The notes under the pieces are model-generated. The model saw only the letters and a program-made list of their open reading frames with translations, was not told the DNA's origin and searched no databases. A DNA stretch of 23,106 nucleotides. It comes from a virus. The stretch is taken from the IMG/VR virus record IMGVR_UViG_3300009169_000106, positions 1-23,106 of that record. One strand, given 5' to 3'. Each line of letters begins with the position of its first letter. Position 1 is the stretch's first letter. The position numbers and the translations under genes are program-made. This document shows, one piece after another, positions 12,392-18,701 of this stretch.

Positions 12392-12433
12392 AAAGTACAT
12401 TTTTGTACTTTTCGTGTACATTTTTGTACTTTT
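12392..12433. promoter_or_regulatory. Two tandem dyads, 21 bp apart (operator-like)
   Basis: AAAGTACA-TTTT-TGTACTTT at 12392-12411 is a perfect 8-bp-armed dyad. A second copy with core GTACA-TTTT-TGTAC is at 12416-12429, and the 18-bp sequence gtacatttttgtactttt is repeated exactly at 12395 and 12416. The 21-bp period puts both on the same DNA face. It is about 100-140 bases upstream of the rightward promoter, so it is a likely repressor or activator site. Confidence 0.68.
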
Positions 12434-12442
12434 GACCCGCTG

Positions 12443-12472
12443 AAACCCGCATTTCTTCGTTGAGGGTTTTTT
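12443..12472 (+). terminator. Weak terminator-like hairpin
   Basis: AAACCC (12443-12448) can pair with GGGTTT (12464-12469) around a 15-base loop, followed by further T. The stem is short and the loop long. It could attenuate a transcript entering from the left, but it may be chance. Confidence 0.25.
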
Positions 12473-12528
12473 GGAAAAGGGTGTGATAAATGTGTAAAAA
12501 TAAATTCTTTCTAATAGAAAAATAATTC

Positions 12529-12558
12529 TTGCTATTTGTATAAAAGTTTGTATCTTTG
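12529..12558 (+). promoter_or_regulatory. Rightward promoter (TTG-N19-TATCTTTG)
   Basis: TTG at 12529-12531, 19 bases, then TATCTTTG at 12551-12558, an excellent fit to the Bacteroidetes housekeeping promoter. The ATG of the first rightward gene is 15 bases beyond the box. The 16 bases aaagtttgtatctttg recur exactly at the promoter at 13002-13017. Confidence 0.82.
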
Positions 12559-12573
12559 TAAAAAATTAAAAAT

Positions 12574-12918
12574 ATGAGCGGAGGACATTTTGATTACATA
12601 CAGACACAATTTGAATGGCAAATTATTGAGCCTATTGAAAGTTTAATAGAAAATAATGGTAGGGAAAAAACTAAGGAGTGGATTAAAGAAGAAGAGTCCT
12701 GGCGGGGGGATGATTGGTATGAAAAATATCCTAAAGATAAATTTCATTACAAATATCCTGATGATATTATTGATGAATTTAAAAAGGCTGTATATTATCT
12801 TAAAATAGCTCAAATATACACTCAACGCATTGACTGGTTAGTAAGTGGTGATGATGGAGAAGATTCATTTCGTAGGAGATTAGAAGAAGAGTTAAGTAAA
12901 ATTAAAAAATATAAATAA
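12574..12918 (+). CDS. Conserved phage protein, MSGGHFDY family (114 aa)
   Basis: Starts MSGGHFDYIQTQFEWQIIEP and has near its end YLKIAQIYTQRIDWLVSGDD and SFRRRLEEEL. This MSGGHF[DN]Y ... A-x-x-Y-x-x-RIDWLLSGDDGE-[DE]-SF-x-x-RL pattern is shared by a large family in phages and bacteria. The central part is acidic and aromatic. The role is not established to my knowledge. It is the first gene of the rightward cluster, 15 bases after a clear promoter. Confidence 0.85.
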   Translation: MSGGHFDYIQTQFEWQIIEPIESLIENNGREKTKEWIKEEESWRGDDWYEKYPKDKFHYKYPDDIIDEFKKAVYYLKIAQIYTQRIDWLVSGDDGEDSFRRRLEEELSKIKKYK

Positions 12919-12919
12919 T

Positions 12920-13003
12920 ATGAATAAAGAATTTGTAACCTACGAAGAAGCAGAACTTGCTTGCTTAATTAAATTAATAGAAATTTGTAGCGAATTAAAA
13001 TAA
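12920..13003 (+). pseudogene. 27-codon remnant resembling KEFVTYEEA phage proteins
   Basis: ATG at 12920 gives MNKEFVTYEEAELACLIKLI and stops after EICSELK. The opening KEFVTYE-x-A is the typical start of a larger Bacteroidetes phage protein family, of which only this first part is present. It follows directly after the stop of the previous gene and ends 6 bases before the next promoter box. It could be a leftover of a deletion between duplicated promoters, or a real micropeptide. Confidence 0.4.
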
Positions 13004-13017
13004 AGTTTGTATCTTTG
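12985..13017 (+). promoter_or_regulatory. Rightward promoter (TTG-N22-TATCTTTG)
   Basis: TATCTTTG at 13010-13017 with TTG at 12985-12987. The sequence 13002-13017 is identical to 12543-12558 at the previous promoter, suggesting duplication. The next ATG is at 13067. Confidence 0.75.
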
Positions 13018-13066
13018 CAAAAGTATATTCTAATATCGGAATATGTAATAAATAAAATTATAATAT

Positions 13067-13222
13067 ATGAATAATAAAAAAATGTCAGCAGCAAAATGGA
13101 TGTATGAATTATCTTTAATTCCAGGCCTTTTCTTAGTATATGCTATGCTATCTATAATAGATGGGATTATGAGAGTCTGTAGATATTTAGATTATAGACA
13201 ATATAAATCCTTTAGATCATAA
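13067..13222 (+). CDS. Small membrane protein (51 aa)
   Basis: Starts MNNKKMSAAKWMYELSLIPG, with a hydrophobic segment at about residues 15-33 (LSLIPGLFLVYAMLSIIDG) and a basic C-terminus (RVCRYLDYRQYKSFRS). The positive charges at both ends leave the orientation open. It has its own promoter at 13010-13017 and is followed 7 bases later by another small membrane protein gene. No family recognised. Confidence 0.6.
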   Translation: MNNKKMSAAKWMYELSLIPGLFLVYAMLSIIDGIMRVCRYLDYRQYKSFRS

Positions 13223-13229
13223 TAAGGAT

Positions 13230-13415
13230 ATGAAGGAGTTTATAAAATATTTTATTATTTGGGTGTCACAGAACCTATCCATTCCTTTTTGGACTTTAGG
13301 CCATGTTCATTTAAGTTTGAATGTATATGAGGATGTTCATGAGATAGCTGCTTCTTGTGGGATGAATATAATTGTGGCTATAGGATTTTATTTAGATTAT
13401 AAAAAAAATTCTTGA
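13230..13415 (+). CDS. Small membrane protein (61 aa)
   Basis: MKEFIKYFIIWVSQNLSIPF opens with a hydrophobic stretch and NIIVAIGFYLDYKKNS closes with another short one, so one or two membrane segments are likely. The middle has two His and acidic residues (GHVHLSLNVYEDVHEIAASC). Holin-like topology is possible but unproven. The stop lies at the TTG (13412-13414) of the next promoter. Confidence 0.6.
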   Translation: MKEFIKYFIIWVSQNLSIPFWTLGHVHLSLNVYEDVHEIAASCGMNIIVAIGFYLDYKKNS

Positions 13416-13441
13416 CATTGAATATAAATGTATTATCTTTG
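13412..13441 (+). promoter_or_regulatory. Rightward promoter (TTG-N19-TATCTTTG)
   Basis: TTG at 13412-13414 (in TTGACATTG), 19 bases, then TATCTTTG at 13434-13441. The next ATG is 17 bases beyond the box. The spacing equals that of the promoter at 12529-12558. Confidence 0.8.
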
Positions 13442-13458
13442 CATAAAATTATAAAGAA

Positions 13459-13734
13459 ATGAAAAAAATATTATTAGTATTAGCACTTATAAGTGGAGGA
13501 ATATTATCATCATCTTCTTATAACAGTAAGGAGGTGGGCAAAGAGTTTGTAAATTATGAGTATTGTAGCGGGTGGAAAGAGGGGTATTGTGAGGGGTGGA
13601 AAGATGTCAAAGGACAATTGGCTATTTGCCCTATAACACCTATTTGTCCGATTCCTAGATTAGGGCAAGATAGCTATAGAGATGGGTATAATAGAGGATT
13701 TAAAGCGGGTGCTTTAGCAGCGGATAATGATTAA
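13459..13734 (+). CDS. Secreted cysteine-containing protein with GWK/GY repeats (91 aa)
   Basis: Clear signal peptide: MKK, core ILLVLALISGG, with cleavage expected around residues 18-22. There is no lipobox Cys. The mature part has YCSGWKEGYCEGWKDVKGQ at 35-53, then two more Cys in CPITPICPIP (57, 63), and SYRDGYNRGFKAG at 72-84. The G-[YW]-x-x-G spacing repeats suggest a small fold that recurs in Bacteroidetes phages and genomes, and the four Cys may form two disulfides. Exported, with its own promoter; role unknown. Confidence 0.72.
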   Translation: MKKILLVLALISGGILSSSSYNSKEVGKEFVNYEYCSGWKEGYCEGWKDVKGQLAICPITPICPIPRLGQDSYRDGYNRGFKAGALAADND

Positions 13735-13748
13735 AAAATAATAGTGGA

Positions 13749-14177
13749 ATGAAAAAACTAGAAATAGGAACTAGAGTATTTGATATTAGAAGGGGCTGGG
13801 GAGAAGTTGTAGAATATAGGGAAGATTTTAATGAAATTTCCTATCCTATGATTGTTGGGTTTAATGGGAAAGGAATGAGTACATACACTCTAAGTGGGGA
13901 GCATAGTGTAGGAGATTTATCTCCTCTATTGTCTCTTACAGAATATTCTTTAGAGAATGGGGGCTTCACTGCTTTAAGTGAGTGGGGTAAGCCTAAAGTG
14001 GGGAATTTGGGGTATTTCTGGAATTATGAAAATATACCTTTTGTATTCTATTCTAAGCTAATAGGTATTGATAGTTCTTCCACATACAAATATACTATGG
14101 CAGATAGTACTGGTTGGACATATTTTAGCAAAGAAATTCCAGAATGGTTTTTAGATAAAATAAATAAACAAATATAA
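13749..14177 (+). CDS. Conserved phage protein with RRGWGEVV beta domain (142 aa)
   Basis: The N-terminal domain has IGTRVFDIRRGWGEVVEY, then YPMIVGFNGKGMSTYTLSGE and LSLTEYSLENGGFTAL, a KOW/SH3-like small beta domain I recognise from many Bacteroidetes phage proteins. The C-terminal half (KPKVGNLGYFWN ... WTYFSKEIPEWF) is a second domain with conserved aromatics. Follows the secreted protein by 14 bases. No enzymatic residue set is visible. Possibly nucleic-acid or protein binding. Confidence 0.75.
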   Translation: MKKLEIGTRVFDIRRGWGEVVEYREDFNEISYPMIVGFNGKGMSTYTLSGEHSVGDLSPLLSLTEYSLENGGFTALSEWGKPKVGNLGYFWNYENIPFVFYSKLIGIDSSSTYKYTMADSTGWTYFSKEIPEWFLDKINKQI

Positions 14178-14246
14178 AACAATTAGTTATGACGGTGGAT
14201 ATAGTGGAAATAGATGTATTAGGAGGATAGATAATAAATATATTGT

Positions 14247-14768
14247 ATGTACGAGAAGGTAATTAAATTAAAACATAACGAAAGGGCTGCTAAGATAGAC
14301 TTAGACACTGGAGAAGTGGCAGAAGTGGCGGTACACAATAGGGAAAAAAAGCAGCCAAAGGACCCTTCTATGAATTTCTTTATCAGTACTGAGAGTTATT
14401 CTAGATTTTTTACAAAGGCTTGGCAATTATTAGAGACTCAAACCACTGATACAGAGTTTAAAGTGGCTTATAAGATGTCTATGATGGCTCATGCCTATAC
14501 AAATAGCTTAGAACCATTAAGACCAGAGAGTACAATGAAGGAACTTTCGGAGTTTTTCAATGTTGATAGGAGAAAAATACAGAATATAATTGAAAAATTA
14601 TTTAAATTAGGGGTGATAGGAAAGTTCCAGGTGTATGATAGGTTTGAAAATCATCATAACTACTGGGTATTCAACCCTTATTTGTCTTTTAATGGAAAAA
14701 TAATTAAAAAAGACGTACAAAGTTTATTTAATAATACGCACTATGCGGCACTATCCCCTATTTTATAA
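14247..14768 (+). CDS. RepL-like winged-helix replication/regulatory protein (173 aa)
   Basis: Features in order: FISTESYSRFFTKAWQLLET at about 45-64, a helical region, TMKELSEFFNVDRRKIQNII at 96-115 as the helix-turn-helix, LFKLGVIGKFQVYD at 118-131 as the winged strand, and WVFNPYLSFNGKIIKKDVQ with LFNNTHYA at 140-167. The NP-Y-x-x-x-NGK end is typical of RepL-type plasmid replication proteins and related phage proteins. It probably binds DNA at an origin or promoter; the control region lies 1.7-3 kb to the left. Family call by motif; actual role inferred. Confidence 0.68.
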   Translation: MYEKVIKLKHNERAAKIDLDTGEVAEVAVHNREKKQPKDPSMNFFISTESYSRFFTKAWQLLETQTTDTEFKVAYKMSMMAHAYTNSLEPLRPESTMKELSEFFNVDRRKIQNIIEKLFKLGVIGKFQVYDRFENHHNYWVFNPYLSFNGKIIKKDVQSLFNNTHYAALSPIL

Positions 14769-14784
14769 ATAAATTAACATAACA

Positions 14785-15108
14785 ATGAGTGTAAGAGTTA
14801 TCTGCATTGACGAAAAGAATAAGCCAAAGGAAATCCCTGCAAGTAAATGGGTGAAAGAACAAGAACTCTATCATATTCTAATGATATTCTATTCCATTCC
14901 CTCTAAAACAATGGCATACACTTTGGAAGAAATAGATCTTGACGAATCCTGTGCTCCTTATGGAGTATTTGATGCTAAAAGATTTGCCATACATCAGGAT
15001 GATTTAGAGGAATTTATAGAACTTGCTAAAAATTGCACAGAGTTAAATGATATTGAGATAAAGGAATTAATTGAACAAGAAGAATTTGAAATAATAGAAA
15101 ATGAATAA
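14785..15108 (+). CDS. Hypothetical protein (107 aa)
   Basis: Starts MSVRVICIDEKNKPKEIPAS and has beta-type N-terminal and acidic helical C-terminal parts (LEEFIELAKNCTELNDIEIK). Small and soluble. KPKEIPASKWVKEQELYHI near the start resembles a recurring phage motif of the form KP-x-EIP-x-x-[KR]W-[LV]-x-x-x-x-x-Y. The stop overlaps the next start by 8 bases (ATGAATAA), implying translational coupling. Confidence 0.68.
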   Translation: MSVRVICIDEKNKPKEIPASKWVKEQELYHILMIFYSIPSKTMAYTLEEIDLDESCAPYGVFDAKRFAIHQDDLEEFIELAKNCTELNDIEIKELIEQEEFEIIENE

Positions 15109-15352
15109 AATGCCAAATATTACCATTCTCTCATCTGAGGAATATGCAAAAGCACTAATAGATAAATATAGATTTGTTCTGAATCAAGGGGTGAGTAGGA
15201 ATTTTATACATCACTACGCAAAACAATGTGCTTTGACAACAGCCGATGAATTAGAAAAACAAGAAGCAACCCTTTTAAATTATACCTCAGAAAGGTATTC
15301 ATCTGAATATTGGCAAGAAGTTAAACAGATTATAAAGGACTATAAGTTCTAA
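15101..15352 (+). CDS. Hypothetical helical protein (83 aa)
   Basis: MNKMPNITILSSEEYAKALI is followed by helices (HHYAKQCALTTADELEKQEA, SEYWQEVKQIIKDYKF). It overlaps the previous gene by 8 bases. No motif or membrane segment. The gap to the next gene (15353-15399) has an A/C-rich leader. Function unknown. Confidence 0.65.
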   Translation: MNKMPNITILSSEEYAKALIDKYRFVLNQGVSRNFIHHYAKQCALTTADELEKQEATLLNYTSERYSSEYWQEVKQIIKDYKF

Positions 15353-15399
15353 TGGAACTTTTTTTAGATAATAATTGTTAAATAACAAACACATACAAA

Positions 15400-15816
15400 A
15401 TGGGAGTATATAAACAAAGTATAAAAAAAGGCAAGAAAGAGTGCTTTATAGAAAGGGCTAGAGTATTACTAGCCACTAGAGGGCTGTTACTTTCTGACAA
15501 GACCCTAGAGGTTTTATATTGGGTATTGTATTATAAAATAGACTACCCTGCATTAGATGCTAATAATGTGGGAAAATTTAAGAATATGAATCAAATGCAT
15601 GTAGTGATTGCAAAGCACATGCAAGTATTTTCTTCTTATATTGGGGCTTATATAAATGATAGAATCATTCCTTTTAAGATTTTAAAGAAGACAGTTTCAA
15701 TACCAGCAGATAGATTCTCTAAACCTAGGGTATTGGATTATGAAATACCTCAATGGCTAGAAAAAATGTACAAAGACAAGGAATTTAAATTAGATATAAA
15801 TTTTATATATGAATAA
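15400..15816 (+). CDS. Hypothetical basic protein (138 aa)
   Basis: Basic N-terminus MGVYKQSIKKGKKECFIERA, then helices with TLEVLYWVLYYKIDYPALDA and AKHMQVFSSYIGAYINDRII, ending LEKMYKDKEFKLDINFIYE. The helical, basic make-up would fit a DNA-associated protein, but no helix-turn-helix can be assigned with confidence. Overlaps the next start by 8 bases (ATGAATAA). Confidence 0.65.
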   Translation: MGVYKQSIKKGKKECFIERARVLLATRGLLLSDKTLEVLYWVLYYKIDYPALDANNVGKFKNMNQMHVVIAKHMQVFSSYIGAYINDRIIPFKILKKTVSIPADRFSKPRVLDYEIPQWLEKMYKDKEFKLDINFIYE

Positions 15817-16000
15817 GAGCATTGTACAGATAATAAAAGAAATGAACTCTCCATATAGAAAGCTTATGATAATGGATAATGCCACCTATGACATGCTTAA
15901 AAGAGAGCTAGGTATGGAATACTATGAGGAGCTAGTAAAATACAAAAACCTCACAATAGCTATAAGCTTAGACGATAACTTAAAATTAATGTTAGTATGA
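15809..16000 (+). CDS. Hypothetical protein (63 aa)
   Basis: MNKSIVQIIKEMNSPYRKLM, then LKRELGMEYYEELVKYKNLT and a beta-type end SLDDNLKLMLV. It sits between overlapping neighbours (8-base overlap upstream, ATGA overlap downstream), which strongly supports translation. No family recognised. Confidence 0.65.
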   Translation: MNKSIVQIIKEMNSPYRKLMIMDNATYDMLKRELGMEYYEELVKYKNLTIAISLDDNLKLMLV

Positions 16001-16191
16001 TGGTGATATTGGCTGTAAAATTACTTTTAATCTTAACTTTTCTGCTCACCATGGCAGCTTTAAATATATTTTTTAAGGTAGAAGAAGACTGTGATTTTAA
16101 TATAATGATTAAAAGAATAGCCAGAGACTTTTTAATTATAGTGGTGCTATTTTGTTTCATATCCACCTTAGTGATTGCAAATGTCCAATAG
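15997..16191 (+). CDS. Small membrane protein with two hydrophobic segments (64 aa)
   Basis: Two hydrophobic stretches, residues about 2-25 (MVILAVKLLLILTFLLTMAA) and about 44-62 (DFLIIVVLFCFISTLVIANV), separated by a short charged loop. Holin-like size and topology. Starts at an ATGA overlap with the previous gene; its end overlaps the next start by 11 bases. Function unproven; a holin is a reasonable but untested guess. Confidence 0.66.
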   Translation: MMVILAVKLLLILTFLLTMAALNIFFKVEEDCDFNIMIKRIARDFLIIVVLFCFISTLVIANVQ

Positions 16192-16462
16192 TATATTTGA
16201 GGAAGTTTCTAGTAATCTTGGGGATGTTTCCCCCGAAATGGTGGAAATCATTTATAAGGATTATGTAAAAACGCTTTCAAAGGAAATGTCAAAGTCTCCA
16301 GATAGGGAAATGTATTTGCCTAAGTTTGGTAAAATAGTTCCAAGCATTATAAAGATAAAGAAAAGGCTTAGGATGTTCTTTAAGTTGAGGCATGTAGAAA
16401 AAACACAAAAAATGATAAACACAATTAGATCATTAAGAAATAATAAAAATAAAAGAAAATAA
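16181..16462 (+). CDS. Small basic phage protein, YKDYVKTL...YLPKFGKI type (93 aa)
   Basis: The ATG at 16181 (MSNSIFEEVSSNLGDVSPEM) is preferred over a TTG two codons upstream. Contains VEIIYKDYVKTLSKEM and MYLPKFGKIVPSIIKIKKRL, then a very basic tail (RSLRNNKNKRK). The I-Y-K-x-Y ... P-x-x-GK[IF] arrangement is common in short phage late-region proteins and vaguely recalls a histone-like/IHF layout (helices, beta arm, basic tail). The DNA-binding assignment is only a suggestion. Confidence 0.65.
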   Translation: MSNSIFEEVSSNLGDVSPEMVEIIYKDYVKTLSKEMSKSPDREMYLPKFGKIVPSIIKIKKRLRMFFKLRHVEKTQKMINTIRSLRNNKNKRK

Positions 16463-16474
16463 AAATTATTTTCG

Positions 16475-16482
16475 TATATTTG
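16475..16482 (+). promoter_or_regulatory. Rightward promoter, -7 box TATATTTG
   Basis: TATATTTG at 16475-16482 with no good upstream TTG. It is followed by a leader with acacacaaaacaat (16496-16509), a sequence found again at 19636-19649. The ATG of the next gene is 34 bases beyond the box. Confidence 0.6.
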
Positions 16483-16516
16483 TAAAAATTTTAAAACACA
16501 CAAAACAATCAAAATT

Positions 16517-16945
16517 ATGACAATTAAAGAATTCAAAGAACAACCAATTCCAGATTTCGGGTTTGAAATCAAAAGAGAAAATCACATTTTAGTACAATGT
16601 TACGCTAAAAAAAGTGCATTGGCTTCTCAGCTAGTGGGTATGGACAACCGTAAAACCACTGAAATTAAAAATGCTTTTAAAGTATTGATGGCTAATGGTT
16701 CTAAAACCTTTAAAGAAGGAGATATTATTTCTCTTGGAGATAATATGGTGGATAAACCAATTGTAAGCTATAAGCCGCCTGTAGGAGGAGATCCTGAGGG
16801 AGAAGCTAGACCAGTATTCGGGTCCTATCTACAAGGACTAATGCCATTTGCATTCTTCTGTAATAAGTTAGAAGACGCAGATGATGCTTTAGAGCTTACA
16901 TTTTTAATACCAGAGGATCTTGTCACCGTAAAACATAATATATAA
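16517..16945 (+). CDS. Hypothetical beta-rich protein of the packaging region (142 aa)
   Basis: Starts MTIKEFKEQPIPDFGFEIKR. The middle holds KTFKEGDIISLGDNMVDKPI and PPVGGDPEGEARPVFGSYLQ, the end FLIPEDLVTVKHNI. The GDIISLG element and the final D-x-V-x-V look slightly like a GroES-type small beta barrel, but this is weak. Own promoter and A/C-rich leader suggest high expression, as for a virion or assembly protein. One base separates it from the next gene. Confidence 0.68.
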   Translation: MTIKEFKEQPIPDFGFEIKRENHILVQCYAKKSALASQLVGMDNRKTTEIKNAFKVLMANGSKTFKEGDIISLGDNMVDKPIVSYKPPVGGDPEGEARPVFGSYLQGLMPFAFFCNKLEDADDALELTFLIPEDLVTVKHNI

Positions 16946-16946
16946 A

Positions 16947-17201
16947 ATGGAAAAAAATACCAATAAGAAAAAAACACCAGCTTCTCCTAAGAAGAAATCG
17001 TCTAGAGTGACTAAAAAAGAAGAGACATCTTTGTTAGAGAGCAATAAGATAGAGGATAGCATTATAAATGAAACTCCAATTGTTTATAATACCCCAAAAT
17101 GCACTGTTCCTTCTTCAGATATTCTTGGAATAAAGTCATTTACGGAGTCTTTACGAGACAAAATTGTAAATTTTATAAAACTATTACTAACCTATAAATA
17201 A
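16947..17201 (+). CDS. Lys-rich small protein (84 aa)
   Basis: The N-terminal 30 residues are very basic (MEKNTNKKKTPASPKKKSSR), reminiscent of histone-tail or scaffold-type sequences, followed by polar linker and a C-terminal amphipathic helix (LRDKIVNFIKLLLTYK). Probably disordered N-terminus. It could bind nucleic acid or act as an assembly helper. No family recognised. Confidence 0.62.
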   Translation: MEKNTNKKKTPASPKKKSSRVTKKEETSLLESNKIEDSIINETPIVYNTPKCTVPSSDILGIKSFTESLRDKIVNFIKLLLTYK

Positions 17202-17206
17202 AAAAA

Positions 17207-17527
17207 ATGAAACCAATGATGATGATGAACAACAAAAAGAAAATTCTTTCATTAACAAAAGAGACTAATTCAGAGAAAGAAACTTATGCCCTTAAAAAAA
17301 GAACTGAGAAAGAAGAAGTTACAAAAACTTTAGAAAAAATCAGCAACGGATGGCTTTTAACAGTGGATAAATATTCTTTAGATGGAGGAGATGAGTATTC
17401 TTGCATTAAAAAGTATTTTGAAAAAAACCCTTTAGAAATGGAAGAAGAAGAGGATAAAGAAGAGGAAGAAGTTGGAAAAATGGCAGGAGAAGGGTTTATG
17501 GAAAATTGGGATGTTTTAAGCCTATAA
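17207..17527 (+). CDS. Highly charged hypothetical protein (106 aa)
   Basis: Basic start with repeated Met (MKPMMMMNNKKK), then alternating Lys/Glu (ETNSEKETYALKKRTEKEEV), a short ordered part with ISNGWLLTVDKYSLDGGDEY, and an acidic run EEEDKEEEEVG before MENWDVLSL. Largely disordered. Lies in the block leading to the terminase. Role unknown. Confidence 0.6.
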   Translation: MKPMMMMNNKKKILSLTKETNSEKETYALKKRTEKEEVTKTLEKISNGWLLTVDKYSLDGGDEYSCIKKYFEKNPLEMEEEEDKEEEEVGKMAGEGFMENWDVLSL

Positions 17528-17539
17528 ATAATTTTCAAT

Positions 17540-17845
17540 ATGTTTGCCAATCCAAATGCAGCTAATCCTGCAAAGATTAATTTTAAGAATGTAAAAAACT
17601 TCCTCTCTGCACAAGTCAGGGAGGCAGGTTTTTTGCCTGAATGTGAAAAAGAACAAGTGCTCTGGAGAGCAGAAGTGGCTAAAGAATGCACTGTAAATGG
17701 TAGCTGCTTAGAATGTGGGTGTGAAACCCCAGACCTATATTACGGTACAGACGGGTGTAAAAGAAAGGAAAATCCTTGCTTCCCTGATATGATGGGAGAA
17801 GAGGAGTGGGAGAAGTTTAAATTAGAAAACAATATAAATTTTTAA
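17540..17845 (+). CDS. Cys-rich (zinc-type) phage protein (101 aa)
   Basis: Seven Cys: 35, 50, 56, 59, 61, 73, 80. The pattern NGSCLECGCETPDLYY and then GCKRKENPCFPDMMGEEEWE matches a small conserved phage family (C-x-x-CGC-x-[TV]P ... C-[FY]P-x-M-M-x-x-x-x-W). CxxCxC suggests zinc binding. It is followed 4 bases later by the DUF1573 gene, and I recall the two types as regular neighbours in Bacteroidetes phages. Function unknown. Confidence 0.78.
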   Translation: MFANPNAANPAKINFKNVKNFLSAQVREAGFLPECEKEQVLWRAEVAKECTVNGSCLECGCETPDLYYGTDGCKRKENPCFPDMMGEEEWEKFKLENNINF

Positions 17846-17849
17846 TAAA

Positions 17850-18179
17850 ATGACAGATAATATCAACCCAAACTTAAAGCTCACCACAGTGGTATTTGAA
17901 CCAGACGTAGTATTGGTTACAGGTAGAAGAAATGACACTGTAAGCGGAAAAGCATTAGTAAAAAACATAGGGAATGAAACCTTTGTATGCCAAAGTGTTT
18001 CTAAAAGTTGTGGATGTACCACTCCTTCAGGAATCAATACAGGAACTATTATAGAGCCAGGAGAAAGCAATGAGTTAAATTTTAGTATTCAACTAGGCAC
18101 TCCTTCAGATAAGTTCATTTATGTCCATGGTAATGCTACAGCAATATCTCTTAGAATCACAAAAAACATTATTTCTTAA
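17850..18179 (+). CDS. DUF1573-type Ig-like domain protein (109 aa)
   Basis: Core motif SVSKSCGCTTPSG at 49-61 followed by IIEPGESNELNFSI at 67-80 is diagnostic of DUF1573, an Ig-like/ASPM-type beta sandwich frequent in Bacteroidetes. Here the domain is the whole protein and there is no signal peptide, unlike the cellular exported members. Position among packaging genes suggests a virion or assembly function, such as a capsid decoration, which is inference only. Confidence 0.82.
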   Translation: MTDNINPNLKLTTVVFEPDVVLVTGRRNDTVSGKALVKNIGNETFVCQSVSKSCGCTTPSGINTGTIIEPGESNELNFSIQLGTPSDKFIYVHGNATAISLRITKNIIS

Positions 18180-18188
18180 ACTTTTATT

Positions 18189-18701
18189 ATGGAACTAATT
18201 GTAGATAATAAAAGATTAACTTATATTTTTCATAATGATTTTGAGTTATTAGCAATCAATGATGCCTTAACATTTTTAAATAATAATGATTTACCTATTA
18301 ATTTTTTCATTAACACTCCTGGAGGTTATACAAGTTTTGTACATCCTTTATCTAAAGCTATTGAGGATTATGAGGATATAGTTCTCTACCCTATTGAGGA
18401 ATGCTCAAGTGCAGGATTTTTCTTATTAATGAACACTACCGCTCCAATTTGTTTTTTAGATAAATCAATGAGGGCTATTGTTCATTTTCCAAGAATAGAT
18501 TGTTTAGTGGACCTTAATGAAACTCCTATTTATGATAAAAAAGAATTAAAACTTAGATCAACAAATAATAAATTTAAAGACCTTTTGTTAAAACTACCCT
18601 TAGAGCAAAAGCAACTAAAAAAACTATTAAAAGGAGAAGACATAACCCTATATTATAATGATTTATTAGAGATTTTTAAAGATAGAATAATACATGAGTA
18701 A
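18189..18701 (+). CDS. ClpP-like serine peptidase (170 aa)
   Basis: NTPGG at 42-46 matches the SPGG oxyanion loop of ClpP/SppA-like peptidases. CSSAGFFLLM at 72-81 aligns Ser74 with the ClpP nucleophile, and VHFP places His99 exactly 25 residues later, the ClpP Ser-His distance. GEDITLYYNDLLE at 149-161 fits the RDxFLSAxEA region with Asp151 as third residue. At 170 residues it lacks the N-terminal loops of host ClpP. Likely an assembly or maturation peptidase since it precedes the terminase; host-protein turnover is the alternative. Overlaps the next gene by 8 bases. Confidence 0.78.
   Translation: MELIVDNKRLTYIFHNDFELLAINDALTFLNNNDLPINFFINTPGGYTSFVHPLSKAIEDYEDIVLYPIEECSSAGFFLLMNTTAPICFLDKSMRAIVHFPRIDCLVDLNETPIYDKKELKLRSTNNKFKDLLLKLPLEQKQLKKLLKGEDITLYYNDLLEIFKDRIIHE

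Noticed and set aside
14221-14226. AGGAGG resembling a Shine-Dalgarno site.
   Set aside because: It is 20 bases from the ATG at 14247, too far, and other genes here do not use such sites.
14189-14230. A 13-codon frame starting MTVDIVEIDV.
   Set aside because: Too short, no leader like its neighbours and no similarity.
17284-17691. Minus-strand frames opposite the late genes (also 16261-16572, 19757-20167, 21976-22326).
   Set aside because: Ser/Phe/Leu-rich shadows of A/G-rich plus-strand genes with recognised motifs or tight operon overlaps.
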